Assembly: GCA_947502355.1 (NCBI GenBank)
Contig: CANMZP010000021.1
Coordinates: 1 to 64,000 of the forward strand
DNA: 64,000 nucleotides
Direction of reading: 5' to 3'
Origin: an uncultured Thalassotalea sp.
GTDB taxonomy: Bacteria; Pseudomonadota; Gammaproteobacteria; Enterobacterales; Alteromonadaceae
The translations under genes and the position numbers were made by a program. Shown piece after piece: positions 9,405-17,887 of this stretch; position 1 is the first letter of the stretch, and the number at the start of each line of letters is the position of its first letter. A model generated the notes under the pieces. That model worked only from the letters and a program-made list of their open reading frames with translations, was not told the DNA's origin and did not search any database.

Positions 9405-11066
9405 TTAGCTAGCTAGCATGGTGTTTAGATCAGTTTCGACATCGCTGATCAAGGTTAAACCGAATTGCTCATTTAACACCGATAATAAGTTATCCGTTAA
9501 AAAGGCAGGGGCTGTAGGTCCAACGCGAATGTTCTTCACACCTAATGATAATAACGTTAATAAAATAACAATCGCTTTTTGCTCAAACCAGCTTAATACA
9601 AGGTTTAACGGTAAGTCGTTTACACCACAGTCAAATGCATCCGCTAAAGCTAATGCTAACTGGATCGCCGAGTAAGAATCATTACATTGACCAACATCTA
9701 GAAGACGAGGAATACCGTTGATATCACCAAAATCAAGTTTGTTGAATTTAAACTTACCACAAGCCAAGGTTAGGATCACACAGTCTTCAGGGATCGCTTT
9801 TGTTAAGTCGGTGTAGTAGCTACGTTCCGCTTTATCACCATCACAACCACCAACAAGGAAGAAATGACGAATGTTGCCAGCCTTAACTTGCTCAATAACC
9901 GCAGGGGCGGCATTCATAAGCGCATTACGACCAAAACCTACGGTAATTTCATGTGGAATTTCAGCGTATTTAAAACCTGGTTGCGCTAGGGCACATTCGA
10001 TAACTTCGCTAAAGTCGTTACCTTCAACGTGCTTAACACCAGGCCAGCCAACAATACTACGCGTAAAAATACGGTCTGCGTATTGACCAACGTTTGGATC
10101 GATCAGACAGTTTGACGTCATGACGATGGCTCCAGGGAAAGACGCAAATTCAGTTTGCTGGTTTTGCCATGCTGAACCATAGTTACCTACCAAGTGTGGG
10201 TACTTGTTCAATTCTGGGTAACCGTGTGCCGGTAACATCTCACCATTGGTGTAAACGTTAATGCCTTTGCCTTCGGTTTGTTGCAAAATCATTTCTAAGT
10301 CACATAAGTCATGACCAGAAACTAAAATGGCTTTACCAGCAACGGTTTTAACATTAACTTTGCTAGGAACCGGATCACCGAATTTAGCTGTTTCGCCGTG
10401 ATCAAGCATGCCCATAACTTTGTAATTCAGCTGACCAATGGTCATGCTTGTTTCAAGTAACTTACCCATGTCGTCAGAGTCGGTTGCTAACCAAGCAAAA
10501 ATGTTGTGGAATTGCGCAGCAACGTCATTGTCTGTCTGACCTAGAACATAAGCATGTTCCATATAAGCAGCCGCACCTTTTAAACCGTATAAACATAATA
10601 AACGCAGACCCATGATGTCTTCATTTACTAGGTCTTTACCACGGTTTGCTGCCGCTTGTTCAGCTTGGGCAAGAATACCCGCTTCATCAGCAGCTAACTC
10701 AAATGTGGCAACCAAAGTCGGTTCAACTGGTTTTTCGCCTGCTAATGTACATGCTGCAAGGTAGTTTTCTTTAAGTTGATCACGGTAAGCTTGCGCTTGA
10801 CGTGCATAACCAATAATACGCTCTGGTTCAAAGTTAACATTGGTTAATGTCGCAAAAAAGGCACGTGGTACAAAAGCATCAACCTCTGCATCAATAATAT
10901 CAAACTTACGCGCTTGCTCGGCGTAAAATGAAGTGCCTTGTAAAGCATAAATTAATACGTCTTGTAAATCTGAAACGTCAGACGTTTTACCACACATACC
11001 TTGTGTGTAAGAACAGCCACTAGCCACTGGAGTACGAATGGTATGTTCACATTGAATACAGAACAT
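9405..11066 (-). CDS. hcp: Hybrid cluster protein Hcp (NO / hydroxylamine reductase)
   Basis: The 553-residue protein carries the N-terminal cysteine pattern C3-X2-C6-X11-C18-X6-C25, the spacing of E. coli-type Hcp that binds a [2Fe-2S] cluster rather than the [4Fe-4S] of strict anaerobes. The hybrid Fe-S-O cluster region includes [29 protein letters not shown] and [11 protein letters not shown]. It reduces NO and hydroxylamine and drives S-nitrosylation signalling in E. coli. Transcription is expected to rise without oxygen, because an ideal FNR site sits upstream. Confidence 0.97.
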   Translation of the reverse strand: MFCIQCEHTIRTPVASGCSYTQGMCGKTSDVSDLQDVLIYALQGTSFYAEQARKFDIIDAEVDAFVPRAFFATLTNVNFEPERIIGYARQAQAYRDQLKENYLAACTLAGEKPVEPTLVATFELAADEAGILAQAEQAAANRGKDLVNEDIMGLRLLCLYGLKGAAAYMEHAYVLGQTDNDVAAQFHNIFAWLATDSDDMGKLLETSMTIGQLNYKVMGMLDHGETAKFGDPVPSKVNVKTVAGKAILVSGHDLCDLEMILQQTEGKGINVYTNGEMLPAHGYPELNKYPHLVGNYGSAWQNQQTEFASFPGAIVMTSNCLIDPNVGQYADRIFTRSIVGWPGVKHVEGNDFSEVIECALAQPGFKYAEIPHEITVGFGRNALMNAAPAVIEQVKAGNIRHFFLVGGCDGDKAERSYYTDLTKAIPEDCVILTLACGKFKFNKLDFGDINGIPRLLDVGQCNDSYSAIQLALALADAFDCGVNDLPLNLVLSWFEQKAIVILLTLLSLGVKNIRVGPTAPAFLTDNLLSVLNEQFGLTLISDVETDLNTMLAS

Positions 11067-11131
11067 TTTGTTTTCCTTTTATCATAGAAACAAATCAGCG
11101 GTTCCATTAACCTAGCTGAATAATGGTGGCG

Positions 11132-11137
11132 ATAATA
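11132..11137 (-). promoter_or_regulatory. hcp: -10 element of the hcp promoter
   Basis: The minus strand reads TATTAT at 11137-11132. A start about 7 nt downstream (near 11125) places the FNR box centre (11166.5) at -41.5, the classic class II activator position. No -35 hexamer of sigma-70 quality is present, as expected for an FNR-dependent promoter. Confidence 0.7.
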
Positions 11138-11193
11138 CCTGAGTGATTTACTAAGGCTTTTGATCAAAATCAATACCCGAGTATTTTACTCAG
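11137..11193. repeat. 19-bp direct repeat pair flanking the hcp FNR box
   Basis: Two direct copies, 11137-11155 (ACCTGAGTGATTTACTAAG) and 11175-11193 (ACCCGAGTATTTTACTCAG), agree at 15 of 19 positions and are 38 bp apart. One lies between the -10 and the FNR box, the other just beyond the FNR box. The second contains the small palindrome GAGTA-TTT-TACTC. They could bind a second regulator; I do not recognise them as a known NsrR site. Confidence 0.45.
11160..11173 (-). promoter_or_regulatory. FNR binding site upstream of hcp-hcr
   Basis: TTGAT-CAAA-ATCAA matches the FNR consensus TTGAT-N4-ATCAA at all ten defined positions. It lies 94 nt before the hcp start codon. FNR control of hcp-hcr is established in E. 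coli. Confidence 0.88.
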
Positions 11194-11293
11194 ATATTGA
11201 TTGGTCAATTAACGGCACTTCTATCGATTAAATTTGGCTATACGGGGGGTAGTTTTGGTTGGGTGTAGATAGTAATTTCTTTAACGATGGCTT

Positions 11294-11890
11294 TTACGCT
11301 TTTATTGCGCCGCATAGGTACCAATTTTCAACTTCGTCCCAATACTCGCTTCCTTTTGCGATGGAAATATCTTTGGCAATGGGTGGGTTCTTTAAATAAG
11401 GTTGCCAGTGATATAGGTTCTCATTTTGGGTATACCAACCCGTAGCACGAAGTTTTATGTGCTTTCGGTCTTCAGAGATTAAAACAATGATCCCCTGTGC
11501 CTGTACTTTGGCTTTATATACGCCGGTAACGCCATTTTGGTCGGTTACTTTATAAGTAACCTGTACGTTGTCACGACACACTTCTTTGTTTAAAAACGTT
11601 GAGGCTTTTATGGTGGACGTGTTTTTAGTGACAACCGCGTTGGTTGCTTGAGCCTTCAAATCGTTGGGAGGTAATGATTGACTCGATTGAGCCCCAGGCA
11701 AAGGCGGTAACGTTACTTCGTTAACGGTATCTTCGGTGTTGATGCTGATGTTGGAGGGATAAACTGGCGTTTCTATATTTGTTTTAAAGGTATAGTTGTC
11801 TTCTTCCACCTCTGTTTGGGAAACAGGCTCAGTGGATTGACAAGCAATCATCATAGTAAGTGACCAAAGTGCGAATGCAGCCTTTTTAAT
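11294..11890 (-). CDS. Predicted lipoprotein, likely ATT start codon
   Basis: The reading frame from the first ATG (11854) gives MMIACQST, too short for any signal peptide. Extending in frame to an ATT at 11890 gives a full lipoprotein signal: two lysines, a hydrophobic run AAFALWSL, then MIA-C with the lipid-attachment cysteine at residue 17. A strong GGGGAGGG ribosome-binding site lies 3-10 nt before this ATT, and no ATG, GTG or TTG fits. The mature protein (198 residues in total) has a Pro/Thr/Ser-rich linker and a C-terminal domain that I do not recognise, with two cysteines (VCRDN and YLCGA) that may pair. Function unknown. Confidence 0.65.
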   Translation of the reverse strand: MKKAAFALWSLTMMIACQSTEPVSQTEVEEDNYTFKTNIETPVYPSNISINTEDTVNEVTLPPLPGAQSSQSLPPNDLKAQATNAVVTKNTSTIKASTFLNKEVCRDNVQVTYKVTDQNGVTGVYKAKVQAQGIIVLISEDRKHIKLRATGWYTQNENLYHWQPYLKNPPIAKDISIAKGSEYWDEVENWYLCGAIKA

Positions 11891-11998
11891 ACACCCTCCC
11901 CTTTATATGTACTTTTTTAAGAACCAAGTTACATAATACGCCATTAAACACAAATAGCAAAAGCGCCCACGTATAGCGCTTTTAAAGTGGACTGTTAT

Positions 11999-12127
11999 TT
12001 AGATTAACGTTTTAAGACTGTTTTTATCGACGTGTTTAGCCTCAAATACCGCTCGGTCAGCCGCCTTAATAAGCACTTCAAAATGTTCCATTTTTGCAGT
12101 ACCTTGCGCGTCGCCAATGCTGAAACA
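11999..12127 (-). pseudogene. Remnant of a GGDEF-domain C-terminus
   Basis: The minus frame ending at the TAA at 11999-12001 reads CFSIGDAQGTAKMEHF, then VLIKAADRAVFEAKHVDKNS. This is the end of a GGDEF domain (SxG strand, then ADxAxxxAK helix and GRN-like turn); compare RADALLYMAKKTGRNK in the cyclase at 5753. No GGDEF core or start precedes it, and a stop lies just upstream, so only a fragment survives. Confidence 0.6.
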
Positions 12128-12200
12128 GCCCCCCAATAAATATCCCCATCAGCGACCAATAACAGAGAGATAACAGTAAGTCGTATATTTCAATATGCAT
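12078..12200 (-). CDS. Possible 40-residue membrane microprotein
   Basis: ATG at 12200 is preceded by AGAAGG at 5-nt spacing. The 40-residue product has one hydrophobic stretch (about residues 8-25, LLLSLCYWSLMGIFIGG) followed by a basic WRRARYCK tail. It overlaps the decayed GGDEF frame. It may be a real small membrane protein or the leftover N-terminus of the same broken cyclase. Confidence 0.3.
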   Translation of the reverse strand: MHIEIYDLLLSLCYWSLMGIFIGGLFQHWRRARYCKNGTF

Positions 12201-12258
12201 TGCGCCCTTCTGATTTATATTAGGACACGTGTAGCATAGGGCTCATTCTATAAAACCA

Positions 12259-12792
12259 TTACCATTGAATGGTAATTTCGGTGCCCGGCTCGACAAGGGC
12301 TAGGAATTCATCCATTTCATGATTCTTTAAAGCAATGCAACCATTGGTCCAATTAAGCTTTTGAGCGATACTCGGATTGATGTTTTTGCCAGACTTTTGC
12401 CCATGGATCATAATTTGACCACCTGGATTTAGACCTTTTGAACGGGCGAGTTCAATGTCTTTCTCGTTTGGATAGGAAATGTGCATGGCTCGGTAAAAGG
12501 CCGAATCTTCTTTGGTATAATCCAATAAGTAACGTCCCTCAGGGGTACGTTTGTCGCCCATTTTCTGCTTATGCCCCTTTGGGTTGCTACCTAAAGCAAT
12601 ATGGTAACGTTTTACCAATTCATTGCCGGCATATAAGTACATTTTGCGAGTTGATTTGTCTACTTTTACCAAGTCAACTTTAGCCACTTGCTCTTTTTCT
12701 ATATTAGCACTTTCGATCTTTGCTTTAGCCAAAGCAAAATGACTTACACTGAGAACAGCCAGAAAGGCAAATATGTTACAGGTTTTTTTCAT
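12259..12792 (-). CDS. Periplasmic L,D-transpeptidase (YkuD family)
   Basis: The 177-residue protein has a signal peptide (residues 1-22, ending FALA) and one YkuD domain. The catalytic motif shows H130-G131 and then TNGCIAL with Cys152, matching the family pattern HG...S/T-x-GCx. VDKSTRKMYLY is the typical first strand. YkuD enzymes form 3-3 crosslinks in peptidoglycan or anchor lipoproteins to it. It is a single-domain, short member without a LysM domain; an exact symbol would be a guess. Confidence 0.87.
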   Translation of the reverse strand: MKKTCNIFAFLAVLSVSHFALAKAKIESANIEKEQVAKVDLVKVDKSTRKMYLYAGNELVKRYHIALGSNPKGHKQKMGDKRTPEGRYLLDYTKEDSAFYRAMHISYPNEKDIELARSKGLNPGGQIMIHGQKSGKNINPSIAQKLNWTNGCIALKNHEMDEFLALVEPGTEITIQW

Positions 12793-12999
12793 GTTTTCTT
12801 ACGCTATTTCTTATGTCTTTTTACACTGAGTTAGCGAATTTTTATCGCCGTAAACTAATTATTTATATTAAGCTAACAACTTAAGCCAAGTAATACATAC
12901 AAGCATAAAGTTGCTATTAAAACTGGCTTTAATTATACTGCGAAGCCTTATATTTTCCTAGGACAAAGACCTCTGTCCACTATTTTTGAAGAATTACCC

Positions 13000-13530
13000 A
13001 TGAAAAGAAAAATTTCTATTTTGGCATTAATGGCCATGTTTTCTGCCCCAACATATGCAAACCAAGTATTCCAACTAGCTACCCCAATTGATAATTACCC
13101 AGCAGGTAATGTTGAAGGTGTGCGCCTGTCTCTGCTTTATGGACGCACCAGCACCGTAAAAGGCATCGACTGGAATTTATTTGGTCTCTCTGACATTAAC
13201 AACTTTACTGGTTTAGGGCTTGATATTTTTGGTGCTCAGCGTGTTCGTAATGAGTTTACGGGTGTATCGATTGGGCTTGCAAACTGGCACGACAATACCA
13301 GTAAAGGTGGTGTATTAGGTGCGGTTAACTTTACTAAAAACAACTTTTCCGGTGTGCAAATTGGCGGTTTCAATTACGCGGGCACTCTAGATGGCCTGCA
13401 GTTTGGATTCGTTAATGCAACCGGCCGTATTAACCGTGGTGTACAAATTGGCCTAATTAACTATGATGCCTCTGGCACTATGGCAGGCAGTAACTTTCCC
13501 GTAATGCCAATTATTAATGCGCGTTTTTAA
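13000..13530 (+). CDS. Secreted repeat-rich envelope protein, function unknown
   Basis: The 176-residue protein starts with a signal peptide (MKRKISILALMAMFSAPTYA). The mature part is built from short repeats of the form F-x-G-V-x-I-G-x-x-N (GVSIGLAN, GVQIGGFN, GLQFGFVN, GVQIGLIN), roughly every 20 residues. This resembles families of surface repeat proteins with beta structure. It ends in ARF, as outer-membrane proteins often do. I cannot assign a function. It is monocistronic and converges on the bkd operon. Confidence 0.7.
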   Translation: MKRKISILALMAMFSAPTYANQVFQLATPIDNYPAGNVEGVRLSLLYGRTSTVKGIDWNLFGLSDINNFTGLGLDIFGAQRVRNEFTGVSIGLANWHDNTSKGGVLGAVNFTKNNFSGVQIGGFNYAGTLDGLQFGFVNATGRINRGVQIGLINYDASGTMAGSNFPVMPIINARF

Positions 13531-13559
13531 ACGTTAGCTCACTTTAAAAACGCACAAAG

Positions 13560-13590
13560 AAAAAGGCATCTAATTGATGCCTTTTTCGTC
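13560..13590. terminator. Bidirectional terminator between converging genes
   Basis: AAAAAGGCATC / GATGCCTTTTT (13560-13570, 13576-13586) with a 5-nt loop gives an 11-bp stem with Ts on one side and As on the other, so it can stop transcription from both the plus gene ending at 13530 and the bkd operon ending at 13612. Confidence 0.9.
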
Positions 13591-13611
13591 TTTGCGATAT
13601 AGAAATTAACG

Positions 13612-15216
13612 TTAACTCATATGCACTAGCATATTTGACGGCTCTTCTAAGAATGACTTCCACAGATTACAGAACCTGGCAATAGTACCACCATCAATAA
13701 CGCGGTGATCGCCACTCCAGCTGACTTGCATAATTTGTCGAGCTTCCACCTCTCCCTTATCATTAAAACGTGGCAACGTTTGTAACTTACCTAACGCGAC
13801 AATAGCCACTTCAGGTTTATTAATGATAGGGGTAGCAACTGTTCCGCCTAAAGCGCCAATGTTAGAAATGCTAATGGTGCCCCCCTTAATATCACTGCTA
13901 GCAACTCGGCCAGAACGCGCATCATCGGTTAAACGCCCCACTTCCTTGGCAACGTCAATAATGGATAAGTTTTGTACGCTCTTAACATTAGGTACTAGTA
14001 GCCCTACTTTTGAATCAACCGCCATACCAATATTATGATCATCGAAATAGGTTAACTCGGTGCACTGTGCATTTACTTTGGTATTCATTAATGGAAATTG
14101 CTTTAACGCCAGCGACATCGACTTCATAAAAAATGGCATCATTGTCAGCTTGATGTCTTGTTTTGCATACACCTCTTTTAACTCACTGCGCAGAGCAATC
14201 AATTTGGTCATATCGATTTCTTCGCAATAGGTAAAATGAGGAATACTTGAAACGGACTCCACCATGGCTTTAGCCATTGCCGCTTTAATGCCGCGGATCG
14301 GCTCTGTACGCGTTGCCGCTTGAGGCAGAACAACACCTGGTTGTTCGGCCTGAACTTGGCTACTTTGAACAGTGCCCTGGGCTTGATGTGTTAGGACATC
14401 GTTTTTAAATACCCGACCTTTTGGACCCGAGCCAGCAACTTCGTGGATATTTATATTCAATTCACGAGCGACTCGACGCACTGCAGGGCTTGCTAACGCC
14501 TTACTGTTTACGACAGCCTCAATCTTAGCCGGTTGCGCTTTCAAACTTTGTGAATCTGGTTTAGCTTCTGTTGATTTAGCTTCTACTGCTTTTGGTGTTT
14601 GTTCAGGTTTAACCGGCTCTACAACTTGTGCTGTACCGCCTTGATGTTCAATCGAAAACAGTGGTTGATGCACTTTGGCTATATCGCCTTTGCCATAGTA
14701 TAAGTTAACCACACGCCCCGAATGTTTGGCGGGAATTTGCACTAAGGCTTTGTCCGTCATAACATCAACAACAGCTTGGTCTTCTTCAATGATATCGCCT
14801 TCAGAAACTAACCATTCAACAATCTCACATTCAACAATTCCTTCACCAATATCCGGTAAAATAAAGTCTTCTACCGTGTTAGTTGTTGTCGCAACAGGTT
14901 GAGGTGCTGAAACCTCAGGTTGCTCATCAATTGCTGGTGCGCTTTGTTGCTCTACCGCCTGTGCAGTCGCGGTGTCACCTTCTTTTTGCATGGCAAATAA
15001 CGGAGAATGCACTTTGGCAATGTCACCTTGCGCATAATATAGTTTGGTTACCGTACCACTGTGCATGGCCGGGATTTGAACCAACGCTTTATCGGTCATG
15101 ACATCAGCTACCGGTTGGTCTTCTTCAATGTGCTCACCTTCAGCAACCAACCATTCCACCAATTCACACTCTACAATGCCTTCACCAATATCTGGTAAAA
15201 TAAAATCTATTGTCAT
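13612..15216 (-). CDS. bkdB: Branched-chain 2-oxoacid dehydrogenase E2 (dihydrolipoyl acyltransferase)
   Basis: The 534-residue E2 core of the branched-chain keto acid dehydrogenase transfers acyl groups to CoA. It has two N-terminal lipoyl domains, each with a DKALVQIPA lipoylation site (Lys43 and Lys156). A peripheral-subunit-binding domain follows (ASPAVRRVARELN, about 242-275), then the catalytic domain with GDHRVIDGG near the C-terminus. Two lipoyl domains are more than the single one in Pseudomonas BkdB but common in Alteromonadales. It is third in a tight operon after the E1 genes. No E3 gene is in the window, so it presumably shares the general Lpd. Confidence 0.95.
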   Translation of the reverse strand: MTIDFILPDIGEGIVECELVEWLVAEGEHIEEDQPVADVMTDKALVQIPAMHSGTVTKLYYAQGDIAKVHSPLFAMQKEGDTATAQAVEQQSAPAIDEQPEVSAPQPVATTTNTVEDFILPDIGEGIVECEIVEWLVSEGDIIEEDQAVVDVMTDKALVQIPAKHSGRVVNLYYGKGDIAKVHQPLFSIEHQGGTAQVVEPVKPEQTPKAVEAKSTEAKPDSQSLKAQPAKIEAVVNSKALASPAVRRVARELNINIHEVAGSGPKGRVFKNDVLTHQAQGTVQSSQVQAEQPGVVLPQAATRTEPIRGIKAAMAKAMVESVSSIPHFTYCEEIDMTKLIALRSELKEVYAKQDIKLTMMPFFMKSMSLALKQFPLMNTKVNAQCTELTYFDDHNIGMAVDSKVGLLVPNVKSVQNLSIIDVAKEVGRLTDDARSGRVASSDIKGGTISISNIGALGGTVATPIINKPEVAIVALGKLQTLPRFNDKGEVEARQIMQVSWSGDHRVIDGGTIARFCNLWKSFLEEPSNMLVHMS

Positions 15217-15225
15217 GTTCGGTCC

Positions 15226-16203
15226 CTAGTAATTGATTGCGGCCATAATGGCTTCAAAAGTTTTTAATTCATCTGGCATGTATTCTTTTTCATGGGCCAG
15301 AGGGAATGGTGTATCTAAACCACACACACGTGCAATCGGTGACTCAAGGTGTAAGAAACATTTATCCTGAATCGTGGCAGCAATTTCACCCGCAAAACCA
15401 CCGGTTAATGGCGCTTCATGGTTTATTAATAAACGACCGGTTTTCTTAACCGAAGCGGCAACGGTTTCCACATCCCATGGCAAAATGGAACGTAAGTCGA
15501 CAATTTCACAAGAAACGCCTTTTTTCTCAGCCATTTCTGCGGCTTTTTCAATGGTTTCCATTTGCGCCCCCCAACCTAATAAGGTTATGTCAGAGCCGGT
15601 TTTAACCACTTCAGCCTTGCCTAATGGCAATTGGTAATCTTCTTCGGGTACTTCACCAACCGATGCACGGTATAACTTTTTCGGTTCAAAAAAGATGATC
15701 GGGTTTTTATCGCGAATAGCCGCCAATAATAAACCTTTTGCCTGGTATGGGTTGCGTGGTACAACAATTTTTAAACCTGGAGTATGCGCAAAATAAGCTT
15801 CAGGCGATTGACTATGATACAAACCACCAGCAATACCACCGCCATAAGGGGTACGAATGGTTAGGTTACCAACGTTAAATTCGTTACCAGAGCGGTAACG
15901 GAATTTAGCGCTCTCGTTGACGATTTGATCAAACGCCGGGAAAATATAATCGGCAAATTGGATTTCTGCAATTGGCACACTGCCTTGCGCAGCAAGCCCA
16001 TTGGCAAAGCCCATAATGCCCTGCTCCGTTAATGGGGTATTAAAACAGCGCTGTTCACCAAATTCTTCTTGTAGGTTGCTCGTTGCACGAAACACGCCAC
16101 CAAAATGGCCAACATCTTCACCAAAACACACAACCGACGGGTCTTCTTTCATGGCAATCATTAACGCGTCATTGATTGCTTGTAATAAATTCATTTGTGC
16201 CAT
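15226..16203 (-). CDS. bkdA2: Branched-chain 2-oxoacid dehydrogenase E1, beta subunit
   Basis: The 325-residue thiamine-diphosphate enzyme subunit decarboxylates the keto acids from Val, Leu and Ile together with the alpha subunit. [15 protein letters not shown] (28-42), [15 protein letters not shown] and [17 protein letters not shown] are standard E1-beta blocks. Its ATG overlaps the bkdA1 stop by one base (TAATG), and bkdB starts 9 nt after its stop, so translation is probably coupled. Confidence 0.95.
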   Translation of the reverse strand: MAQMNLLQAINDALMIAMKEDPSVVCFGEDVGHFGGVFRATSNLQEEFGEQRCFNTPLTEQGIMGFANGLAAQGSVPIAEIQFADYIFPAFDQIVNESAKFRYRSGNEFNVGNLTIRTPYGGGIAGGLYHSQSPEAYFAHTPGLKIVVPRNPYQAKGLLLAAIRDKNPIIFFEPKKLYRASVGEVPEEDYQLPLGKAEVVKTGSDITLLGWGAQMETIEKAAEMAEKKGVSCEIVDLRSILPWDVETVAASVKKTGRLLINHEAPLTGGFAGEIAATIQDKCFLHLESPIARVCGLDTPFPLAHEKEYMPDELKTFEAIMAAINY

Positions 16204-17387
16204 TATTTTATTCTCCCTGCCGTTACTGGGTAGGCATCCGGGTACTTCTTAATATGCTCTTTAAGGTTGTTGTATTGTTCTTGCAAATGAGCTGGCACGT
16301 CATCGTACACATCAGTAACTAATTCTTCTAATGGTGGTTTTTCGATAACTTCAGCCTTTTTAACGGCGGCTAATACCTCTTCACGTAAGGTATCGAATAA
16401 GGCTTTTTCTTGCGTTTCATCCCACCAATTTTGCGCCAGCAGCCAATTTTTCATACGTAAAATAGGATCATGATCCGCATATTTTGCTTCTTCGTCACGG
16501 GTACGATAGCCACTAGGGTCATCTGAAGTAGAATGCGCACCTAAACGGTATGACATGGCTTCAATTATGATGGGTTGATTGTGTTCAATGGCATATTTAC
16601 GAGCAACCTGTGTTGCTTTAAGCACGGCAAAAATATCATTGCCATCGACACGAATGGTCTTAATGTCGTAGCCTACGCCACGCGAGGCAATACCATTACC
16701 GGCATATTGCTGACTTGATGGTGTTGAAATGGCGTATCCATTGTTACGACAAAAGAATATCACCGGTGCATTATGCACTGCGGCCATATTTAAGCCCGCA
16801 TGAAAGTCACCTTCAGACGCCGCGCCTTCACCAAAATAGCAGAGCGTACAAAGTTCATTACCTTGCAGTTTTTGCCCGTAAGCATAACCTGCGGCTTGTG
16901 GAATTTGGGTACCAAGCGGCGAGGAAATGGTCATGTAATGCAGTTCATTACTGCCATAATGAATCGGCATTTGACGGCCTTTGCCTAAATCCAATTCATT
17001 GGAAAACATTTGGTTCATAAAGTTTTCAAGACTAAAGCCGCGGAACATTAATGCACCTTGTTCACGGTATTGTCCCATGATCATGTCTTTATCATTCAAA
17101 CCGGCAGCACTGCCAACAACGGCACCTTCTTCACCCAGTGCGGTCATATAAAAACTTACCCGACCTTGACGTTGTGCAGCCACCATACGTTCATCTAAAA
17201 CCCGATGAAACGCCAGTGTTTTATACATTTTTAACGCAAGAGCCTGATCAATATCGGGCATCTCGGCCGTATCGTACACAGTACCATCTTGCTTTAAGAT
17301 TTTAAGAATAGGGATTTCAACGGAATGACCATCAAGAAATTCAGGGCAATGAATAACTCGACTTGATTGATACTTTGCTTTGTCCAT
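16203..17387 (-). CDS. bkdA1: Branched-chain 2-oxoacid dehydrogenase E1, alpha subunit
   Basis: This is the first gene of the bkd operon. I use the ATG at 17387 (394 residues, [13 protein letters not shown]...), because that N-terminus matches the family; a GTG at 17408 is an alternative. The thiamine-diphosphate motif runs from [18 protein letters not shown] to NNGYAIST, and [11 protein letters not shown] holds the phosphorylation-loop region. The operon feeds branched-chain amino acid breakdown and can supply branched acyl-CoA primers. Confidence 0.95.
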   Translation of the reverse strand: MDKAKYQSSRVIHCPEFLDGHSVEIPILKILKQDGTVYDTAEMPDIDQALALKMYKTLAFHRVLDERMVAAQRQGRVSFYMTALGEEGAVVGSAAGLNDKDMIMGQYREQGALMFRGFSLENFMNQMFSNELDLGKGRQMPIHYGSNELHYMTISSPLGTQIPQAAGYAYGQKLQGNELCTLCYFGEGAASEGDFHAGLNMAAVHNAPVIFFCRNNGYAISTPSSQQYAGNGIASRGVGYDIKTIRVDGNDIFAVLKATQVARKYAIEHNQPIIIEAMSYRLGAHSTSDDPSGYRTRDEEAKYADHDPILRMKNWLLAQNWWDETQEKALFDTLREEVLAAVKKAEVIEKPPLEELVTDVYDDVPAHLQEQYNNLKEHIKKYPDAYPVTAGRIK

Positions 17388-17486
17388 AAGTTTCTCTAAT
17401 AGGGGCACTTACCCTAATACGGTTGATTAGAAGCATTGTGCTTTATTTTCGATACAAACTTGCTCAATTTCAGTGTCATAATAATT

Positions 17487-17648
17487 ATGGCAAGGAAATT
17501 AAAAAGTTTTGGCCAATTTCAAAAATACTTAAATGCAACCAGCACAAGTGCTAGAAAACGCGCAGCAAGCCACGTATCGCATTGTATTAAAAAGAAAATT
17601 GAAATGGCGTCTTATAATAATTATTTGACGAACTTTACACTTTGGTAA
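17487..17648 (+). CDS. Doubtful 53-residue basic ORF
   Basis: An ATG at 17487 opens a 53-residue, lysine- and arginine-rich frame (MARKLKSFGQFQKYLNATS...). No ribosome-binding site is evident, and it lies over the region that should hold the bkd promoter. I recognise no family. The remainder of 17409-17821 shows no convincing gene, although a short cysteine-rich frame (CCRGCKSS near 17745) hints at decayed coding sequence. Confidence 0.2.
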   Translation: MARKLKSFGQFQKYLNATSTSARKRAASHVSHCIKKKIEMASYNNYLTNFTLW

Positions 17649-17821
17649 CGTGTGATGCAATTAGGCCGCTCAATTAACCCAAAACGTCAGTGGAAATTTA
17701 GCTTTACAGACAACTGAAAGCTTTCATTTAGGGGAACATTTTTGCTGCCGGGGATGTAAATCATCACCATTGCCACATAATTGACGTTGTATTTTTAACA
17801 TATCGTATTTTTTAAGGTGAT

Positions 17822-17857
17822 AAAAAAGCACTAGTTCAGGTCAATAATCTAGTGCTT
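17822..17857 (-). terminator. Terminator of the GH31 gene
   Basis: On the minus strand AAGCACTAG ... CTAGTGCTT (9-bp stem, 14-nt loop) runs straight into a TTTTTTA tract, 30 nt after the gene's stop. Confidence 0.75.
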
Positions 17858-17887
17858 CAATTACATAGCCGTAAGGTATTGGTTTTG

